From positions 930,001-994,000 of the forward strand of contig WWBZ02000033.1 in assembly GCA_011503125.2 (NCBI GenBank): a stretch of DNA of 64,000 bases. Reading direction: 5' to 3'. Position 1 is the first letter of the stretch. Each line of letters opens with the position of its first letter. The notes beneath the pieces were generated by a model. That model made no database searches. It was not told where the DNA came from and saw only the letters and a list, made by a program, of their open reading frames with translations. This stretch comes from Botryosphaeria dothidea. Taxonomy: Eukaryota; Ascomycota; Dothideomycetes; Botryosphaeriales; Botryosphaeriaceae. Of this stretch, positions 58,662-64,000 are shown one piece after another. Both the position numbers and the translations under genes were made by a program.

Positions 58662-59467
58662 TTAAAGGGTCCTCTTCGCCCATGGTTGCCAGTTCGGGAT
58701 TTCGAGGAAGGTGGGCACCAGCCAGACATCTCCGCCTTCCCAACCGCTCAACTCACCGGAGCCGTCAATACTAATTCCAGCCTTCTCGATCAGGGTCTGG
58801 AGCTCGGCTTTCTTCTCTTCCGAGATGGGCATGGTCCCGCTGTATCATCATAGCTTTAGCCAATCAGGAGCACGGTAAATAATGCGGAACATACTATACA
58901 AGACTGCAGTGAGGCCTATAGACTGTATTGAGCCAAGTCTCGACGGCGGCTTCATTCTGGCCCTTCCCAACCCCGTGCAGCCGTGAGACGCTGGCGAGCT
59001 CTCTAACGCCGTCGTGGCGCACACGCAGGGTCAACTTCTGCACAAACCGCTCGCCCACGTCCAGCGCCTCGAATCGAACCTTCACGGCGCGGCCCGTGGG
59101 CAGGGCGAGACCGTCTAGCCACGCCTGGGCATCGCGCTTCTGCTGCTCCTCGTCCGGCGACTGCGAGAAGGCTTCGGAGAAGACGTTGGAGGTGAGAGTC
59201 ACGTGAGGGACGAATTCCGGCGGGGAAGCGGCGGGGAACTGGCTGGGGAGGGCGGTGGCGATCAGGGCGGAGAGGGCCTGGTGGACACGAGAGCTCTCCG
59301 GGGGAACGAGCCAGAGGGAGAAGCCTGCGGGACGCGCGTGGTGAATGCGGGGAATTTTGATGCGAGCGGTTGGGTGATCTCTGGTGACTGCGGGAAATGG
59401 CGGCGACGCAGGGGGGCAGCGCGACTTGGTGGACACGGAGGGTCTAGAAGCGAAACGTACCAGGCAT
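58662..59467 (-). CDS. CPD1: 2',3'-cyclic-nucleotide 3'-phosphodiesterase (CPDase, 2H phosphoesterase)
   Basis: Hydrolyses ADP-ribose 1'',2''-cyclic phosphate, a by-product of tRNA splicing, in the yeast homologue. Exons (minus): 59461-59467, 58895-59324 and 58662-58839, giving 204 residues. The first coding exon is only seven bases (ATGCCTG); spliced, the start reads MPGFSLWLVPPES, the standard CPDase N-terminus. The two 2H catalytic motifs are present: H43-V-T45 in FVPHVTLTS and H141-C-S143 in YRPHCSLVYG. The second intron uses a strong GTATGT donor at 58894. The C-terminus ends WEGGDVWLVPTFLEIPNWQPWAKRTL, again family-typical. Without the 7-base exon the frame would start only at a GTG in the intron. 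The gene is divergent from the UNC-45 gene, sharing a 320-base promoter (59468-59787). Confidence 0.92.
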
Positions 59468-59787
59468 AGTGTTTAAGGGCGAGTCGCGTTTTGGTGTCGT
59501 TTCGATGGAGGATGAAGTGCCTGGTTGGGGTGGTTTCGTAGGCTCTGAGGCGGGCGTGCATTGACGTGACGTCGTCTGGGCTGTGTGTGGAGGGGCAACA
59601 GAAGCAACGCGGAGCTGCACATGCGCGAAAGCGCGTGCCCCGGCCCCGAGCGTGTGACAGGACCGGACAGGGTCCTTTAAACGACTATCATCCTCGTTCA
59701 ACAAAGACGCAACCTGTCCATCATCGCTCCCCGCCGCCGCAGCAAAATTGCCAGACCCGATGCGTTGGCCGAGCGCCCGATCCAGCC

Positions 59788-62247
59788 ATGTCCGACTCCA
59801 AGATTCTCGAGCTCGCTGAGCAGGCCTCGCACGAAATTGACCGCGGCGCTTACCAGCGCGCCGCAGAACTGCTCCGGGAAGCCTCCGCCATCGACTCCGA
59901 GAGCCCGCTGCTGCAGGACTCGTGGCAGCGCCTGCAGCGCGAGGAGGCCCGCGGGCCCTTTGTGCGCCTGGTCAAGAGCTATGTCAACGCCAAAGACGAG
60001 CCCGACGGAACCGAGGCTGCCCGCCTTGTTGAGAACACCCAGCTCGCCCGCGACGTGACCGACGAGGCCATGGCCATCCTCATGGACCTGACCGGCGAGG
60101 ACCACCTGGCCGACAGGATCACCGGAGCCTTGCTGAAAACCCAGCCCTATGCCCGCCAGTATCTTGCCACTCAGCTCAAGGACCGTCCGCACGTTACCTT
60201 TGAGCGCTTGTTCGATCGCGGTGACGATAGCATCGATGGCCTTTTTTCCGTGCTGCTGGACACCAACTCCTGGACCTTCAAGGAAAAGCGCATCGAGGCT
60301 TTGAGAGACGTTTTCATGCTGTCTCTAGCCCAGATGATGGAGGCCGGCCTGGCCCATCCCGAGCGCGCTATGAAGGCCATAGCCAAAGCTCTAGCTGCTG
60401 AGGCAAACCATTTGAATGGCATCATCGACGCCGATGGCTTCGACGTTATTCTATCGTCTCTTGACATCAGGTTGCCCTTGTCCCTGCGGAGCCAGGCTAC
60501 CCTCGCAACAGCAAAGCTGTTGGAACTCTCACCCGAGAATTCGCAAAAATTGATCACCCGCTACGTCACACACAAGGTGGCTGCTCCCACGACGGATGGC
60601 TTAATCCAGGCCTTTTCTGCCGCTGCCGCCATCTTTCCCATTGCCCCGACCCAGGCTTCTGCGCTGTTCCTGACCCAGGGTTTCTTGGAGACCTTTGTGG
60701 ACACCATCATCACCCGGGGAAGCCAGAGGCTTGAGCAGGCTTCTCTGGAGCTACTGAGCGCAGCTTGCATTGACAAAAACTGCCGTGACGCCATCAACAA
60801 GCATTGCAAGGACTGGCTTGAGGATCTCTCGAGATCCAATATCGACAAGAACAGAGCGAACAAGGCGGCACTCATTCTTGTCAAGATTCACGAAACCCCC
60901 TATGGCGACGACAGCGCCATGACGTCGGCGTCTGAAGATGAGCATCAAGACGAGCTGGTTGCAAGGTTCAAGAAGGTCGTGCTCGACTCTGATAACACGG
61001 TGAAGCAAGAGTCGGTCGAGGGGCTGGCATATTCATCTCTGAAGTCAAAAGTCAAAGAAGAATTAGCACGCGACAAGACATTCTTGAGAGAATTGGTCAA
61101 GGTGATGAGCAGCGTAGGCGTCCCTAAGCCCCTGATATTCGGCGGCATAACCATCTTCAGCAACCTCACAACCTACCGCCCGGCTCGGACAGATGAGCAG
61201 AAGCGCATCGCCCAACTCAAAGCCTACGCAAACACGAAGAAACCAATGCCTGAGGACCCGCTAGAAAACGACGGTGTCGTCACCGTCCGCTGCAGCCGGG
61301 TCCTGCAAGCCGGCGTCGTCCCTCTCCTCGTCATGGAATGCAAAAGAGCTTCCCCTAGCGTCCTGTCGCAAATCCTCCAAATCTTCCTCAACCTGTCGAA
61401 GGAGCAGAAGCACCGCGGCACCATGGCCCAGCAAGGCGCCATCAAAGCCCTCATCCAAGTAACCGAGAGCGTCAACAAAACCGCTATCCATACCCAGTCC
61501 TCGTACTGCCAGGGCAACGCGCGCACCGCCGCCCACGCGCTCGCCCGCATTCTCATCTCCGTCAACCCCAACCACATCTTCGGCGCCAGCAGCGCGCTGC
61601 CCATCACATCCGCCATCCGCCCGCTCGCCCACCTGCTCGAGGACGACCCGACGCAAGAACAGCGCGACCTCCTCCCCGTCTTCGAGGCGCTGCTCGCCCT
61701 CACCAACCTCGCCTCCACCGACGACGACGCCCGCGACGCCATCATCAAGCTGGCGTGGTCGCGCGTCGAGGACCTGCTGCTCGCCAACAACCCGCTCGTC
61801 CAGCGCGCGAGTGTCGAGCTCGTTTGCAATCTCATGGCCGGCCCGCGCGGCGTGCTGCTCTTCGCGGACGGCAGCCCCCAGGCGGCCCAACGCTTGCACA
61901 TGCTGCTCGCGCTCGCGGACGTCGAGGACCTCGCGACGCGCAGGGCGGCGGGCGGCGCGCTGGCGATGCTGACGGAGTGCTCGGACGCGGCGGTCGAGGC
62001 GGTGGTGAAGCGGGATCGCGGCGTCGAGATCCTGCTCGAGCTGGCGGGCGATGAGAACGAGGAGTTGCGGCATAGGGGCGTGGTGTGTATCAAGAATTTG
62101 GTGAGCGCGGAGGGAGATGTCGGGGCTAGGGCGAGGGGGAAGGTCAAGGCGGAGGAGGGGGTCGAGGTGCTGAGGGGGTTGCTGTTGAAGGAGAAGAATA
62201 CGGCGATTTTGCAGGAGGGGGTGGAGGTGTTGAAGGTATTGCAGTGA
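59788..62247 (+). CDS. SHE4: UNC-45/She4/Cro1 myosin chaperone
   Basis: UCS-domain co-chaperone that helps fold and stabilise myosin motor domains, needed for actin patches, endocytosis and cytokinesis in fungi. A single exon, 819 residues. The start MSDSKILELAEQASHEIDRGAYQRAAELL is helical and may be one degenerate TPR-like hairpin; the full three-TPR domain of animal UNC-45 is absent, as usual in fungi. The central region (about 300-520) is the UNC-45 central domain with ARM-like helices (LEQASLELLSAACIDKNCRDAINKH, VLDSDNTVKQESVEGLAYSSLK). The C-terminal UCS domain (about 520-819) contains GVVPLLVMECKRASPSVLSQI, YCQGNARTAAHALARILISVNP and ELRHRGVVCIKNLVSAEGDVG. ATG 59788 is the first Met before the conserved start. 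Codon use is strongly GC-ending. Confidence 0.93.
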   Translation: MSDSKILELAEQASHEIDRGAYQRAAELLREASAIDSESPLLQDSWQRLQREEARGPFVRLVKSYVNAKDEPDGTEAARLVENTQLARDVTDEAMAILMDLTGEDHLADRITGALLKTQPYARQYLATQLKDRPHVTFERLFDRGDDSIDGLFSVLLDTNSWTFKEKRIEALRDVFMLSLAQMMEAGLAHPERAMKAIAKALAAEANHLNGIIDADGFDVILSSLDIRLPLSLRSQATLATAKLLELSPENSQKLITRYVTHKVAAPTTDGLIQAFSAAAAIFPIAPTQASALFLTQGFLETFVDTIITRGSQRLEQASLELLSAACIDKNCRDAINKHCKDWLEDLSRSNIDKNRANKAALILVKIHETPYGDDSAMTSASEDEHQDELVARFKKVVLDSDNTVKQESVEGLAYSSLKSKVKEELARDKTFLRELVKVMSSVGVPKPLIFGGITIFSNLTTYRPARTDEQKRIAQLKAYANTKKPMPEDPLENDGVVTVRCSRVLQAGVVPLLVMECKRASPSVLSQILQIFLNLSKEQKHRGTMAQQGAIKALIQVTESVNKTAIHTQSSYCQGNARTAAHALARILISVNPNHIFGASSALPITSAIRPLAHLLEDDPTQEQRDLLPVFEALLALTNLASTDDDARDAIIKLAWSRVEDLLLANNPLVQRASVELVCNLMAGPRGVLLFADGSPQAAQRLHMLLALADVEDLATRRAAGGALAMLTECSDAAVEAVVKRDRGVEILLELAGDENEELRHRGVVCIKNLVSAEGDVGARARGKVKAEEGVEVLRGLLLKEKNTAILQEGVEVLKVLQ

Positions 62248-63070
62248 GAGAGTTGGTGGATCTGCGGGAGGCATTTGTTCGAATACGTTGTTAAGAGAAA
62301 CGTTGCAGGTTGAGGTGAAGACTTAAGAGAAAGAAAAAGCATCAAGAACTCTCAAAAGATTACGCCCGATTTTTAACGTCTTCGGTAACGGCTGGTCATC
62401 TCTTTCTTTTCCCTTTTCCCCTACGGAGCTGGGTTTCACTGATGGTGTTATTCTAATTGGGATACGGCTACAAGTTCTCTCAGACGTTGATATGATATCT
62501 CTTTTTCCTATGTGCTTTCATGCATGTGGCATTTCCAAAGACTAAACGCGAGACCAAGAAGATCTTTCTTCAAGACCTCTGGGGTTTCTTGAATCAATAT
62601 TCTTACCGTTCCTAATGTAGCATGAGCTGTCTTCACTGGGCAGATCCATCAAGTAATGGTCTCTTTCTAAGGAGTTGAGGCATTGCATCGAAACAGCTCA
62701 GTAGTACTTTGCCGCGCTTTCGCACCCGGATTTATTACCCAGAGTTTACTAGCATGAGTCAACAACATCTTCATTGCATGGGTTTCCCAGCATCCAATGG
62801 TTGAAACTATGTCCCATGCCCTTCCCCACCAGAATTTGAAGCAAAATTTGAGTATTCTTTCCCCAAATGCCATTCCAGTCAGCCAAGTTCCCTCGAGATA
62901 CAGTTTTATTGGCCCAAACACCACTTTCTGCCCTCAAAGAGCCTCGCCACAACAATCTTAACCAAATCCTCCTCTTTACAGCCATGCTCTCGCTTCCGTT
63001 GTCCCTGAATTCTCGTTAACCTCAAATTTAATTCTATATATTCATAACAGTCTGCCATTGCCTTCAAGTC
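62248..63070. other. Gene-free AT-rich stretch between She4-type gene and tRNA
   Basis: 3' untranslated region of the myosin chaperone gene and upstream flank of the tRNA. Short frames only; an A/T-rich segment (cctcaaatttaattctatatattcataac, about 63021-63050) just before the tRNA is typical of a pol III upstream region. Confidence 0.5.
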
Positions 63071-63175
63071 GGTCGCTTAGCTCAGTTGGTTAGAGCGTGG
63101 TGCTAATATTGGCAGCCCTCACAGAGGGTTCAAAAGTTAACGCCAAGGTCGCGAGTTCGACCCTCGTAGTGACCA
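63071..63175 (+). tRNA. tRNA-Ile(AAU) with a 31-base intron
   Basis: A full cloverleaf can be drawn. The acceptor stem GGTCGCT (63071-63077) pairs with AGTGACC (63168-63174), discriminator A 63175. The D arm is GCTC...GAGC (63080-63096). The anticodon stem TGGTG (63098-63102) pairs with CGCCA (63141-63145). The loop holds anticodon AAT at 63105-63107. The T arm is GCGAG-TTCGACC-CTCGT (63151-63167). An intron of about 31 bases (63109-63139) sits one base 3' of the anticodon, the canonical nuclear position. A-box (TAGCTCAGTTGG) and B-box (GAGTTCGACCC) match pol III promoters. A T4 terminator follows. Confidence 0.9.
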
Positions 63176-63188
63176 ATCCGACGTCTTC

Positions 63189-63192
63189 TTTT
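63189..63192 (+). terminator. Pol III T4 terminator of tRNA-Ile
   Basis: TTTT 14 bases downstream of the tRNA 3' end, preceded by cttc; the first T run after the gene. Confidence 0.6.
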
Positions 63193-64000
63193 GCCTCCTA
63201 CACGTCGGGGGTCCTTCTTTTTGGTGTTTTGAGACATCCAGGGGACTGGGAAGATCGACGGCGAACTAGGTTTGGAGCGATGGGTGACTAGTTGGGGACC
63301 GTGATAACGGTGTTGGTAATGGTTGTGATGCCACTAATTTTTTTTTTGGGCGTAGGGCTTGCTGAACCAGATAGGTGCCGGAAGAAGCAAAGGAAAAACA
63401 GTTTTGTACATAATATAGAGAAACAAAGTCACTTCTTACAGTAAATCTCGGATTGTTGCGGAAAGGAATGCCTGTTGAAGAGGAAATATGTACATCCGTC
63501 GGAGATACAGGCAATCCAGTCGATGCACACCAACAGCGTACAAGGTCATAAGAACTGGAACATCATGAGATATATTCCGTGCATGCAAAACATTGAAAGC
63601 TGAAAGAGCATCATGAGATCAAAGGCGTCCATTGTACCGCCATGCTGACGATACACGGCATACACATCGTCAAGATTACTTTTTTCGCTTCATACACAAC
63701 GCGCTTTACGTTGTGTCAGTGCTTAAAATAACGACCCGTTTGAGCCGAAGGAGGGATCTCCGCAATTAGCCGAACAGGAGGGAGATATACGAGAGGAGGT
63801 CGACGAAAATGCAGCAACCACATAAGTAAAAAAAATGTTTTCGAAATCGCCTTCATCGTGGTACATACTCTGAGCCAAACATCAACATCAGAGATTAAAT
63901 ATTAACAGACATACAAGAAAAATGTCCGGCACAGGTTTGTGACAAGCATTGTCAACCAATTCCCAAGAGAGGAAGGGGAGGACGGGTAATGAATAAGAAA
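63193..64000. other. Gene-free right edge
   Basis: No supported gene. It includes a T10 run near 63340. Sequence is AT-richer with short frames only; it may be the 3' region of a gene beyond the window. Confidence 0.4.

Noticed and set aside
61224..62345. Long minus frames opposite the She4-type gene
   Set aside because: Antisense shadows caused by GC-ending codon use.
1..64000. CRISPR arrays, insertion sequences, biosynthetic gene clusters, rRNA genes, viral insertions
   Set aside because: No regularly spaced repeats, transposase or polyketide/peptide synthetase domains, 5S rRNA or viral-type proteins are visible anywhere in the window.

Overview
The window is nuclear DNA of a filamentous ascomycete (Pezizomycotina; a Dothideomycete is plausible, but I cannot fix the genus). 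The evidence is many short GT-AG introns of about 49-140 bases with CTRAC-type branch sites, fungal-only families beside conserved eukaryotic genes, roughly balanced to GC-rich base composition, and AreA-type and CpcA-type promoter sites. I see no bacterial, plasmid, viral or secondary-metabolite cluster. The spliced models below were assembled by hand by joining frames at consensus splice sites so that each family's conserved sequence stays continuous. Coordinates run from start codon to stop codon, and exons are given in each entry.

Left part (1-9 kb): the N-terminal end of a Gln/Tyr/Ser-rich protein leaving the window (minus), ribosomal protein L26 (plus), a decayed minus-strand reading frame with CAA/CAG/CGA-to-stop type changes, the ESCRT-II subunit VPS25, an unrecognised 244-residue protein, a 619-residue coiled-coil protein, and a 79-residue I78-type protease inhibitor.

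Middle (10-30 kb): three minus-strand genes in a row: a fungal-specific transcription-factor-domain ('tachykinin family') protein, RIC1 (Golgi Rab GEF subunit) and a KCS1-type inositol hexakisphosphate kinase. Next come a plus-strand pyridoxamine-phosphate-oxidase-like protein, a frameshifted ankyrin-like remnant, and a fungal membrane-anchored protein of unknown function.

Right part (32-64 kb): an unrecognised fungal protein, PUF6, a Ser-rich single-pass membrane protein, CUS2/TAT-SF1, an ammonium permease with two upstream AGATAAG sites, an SSK2-type MAPKKK of the osmostress pathway, argininosuccinate synthase with TGACTCA sites, a cyclic phosphodiesterase with a 7-base first coding exon, an UNC-45/She4 myosin chaperone divergent from it, and an intron-bearing tRNA-Ile(AAU).

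The genes do not form an operon or an evident cluster: it is a housekeeping and signalling neighbourhood (translation, endosome/Golgi traffic, inositol pyrophosphate and osmostress signalling, nitrogen uptake, arginine synthesis, splicing, actomyosin). The long gene-free stretches (29.3-32.6, 36.4-41.6 and 47.5-51.9 kb) contain only short or GC-inflated reading frames. I found no convincing undescribed system. The best leads are the two decayed reading frames, the orphan conserved proteins, and the splice and start-codon oddities listed in the findings.
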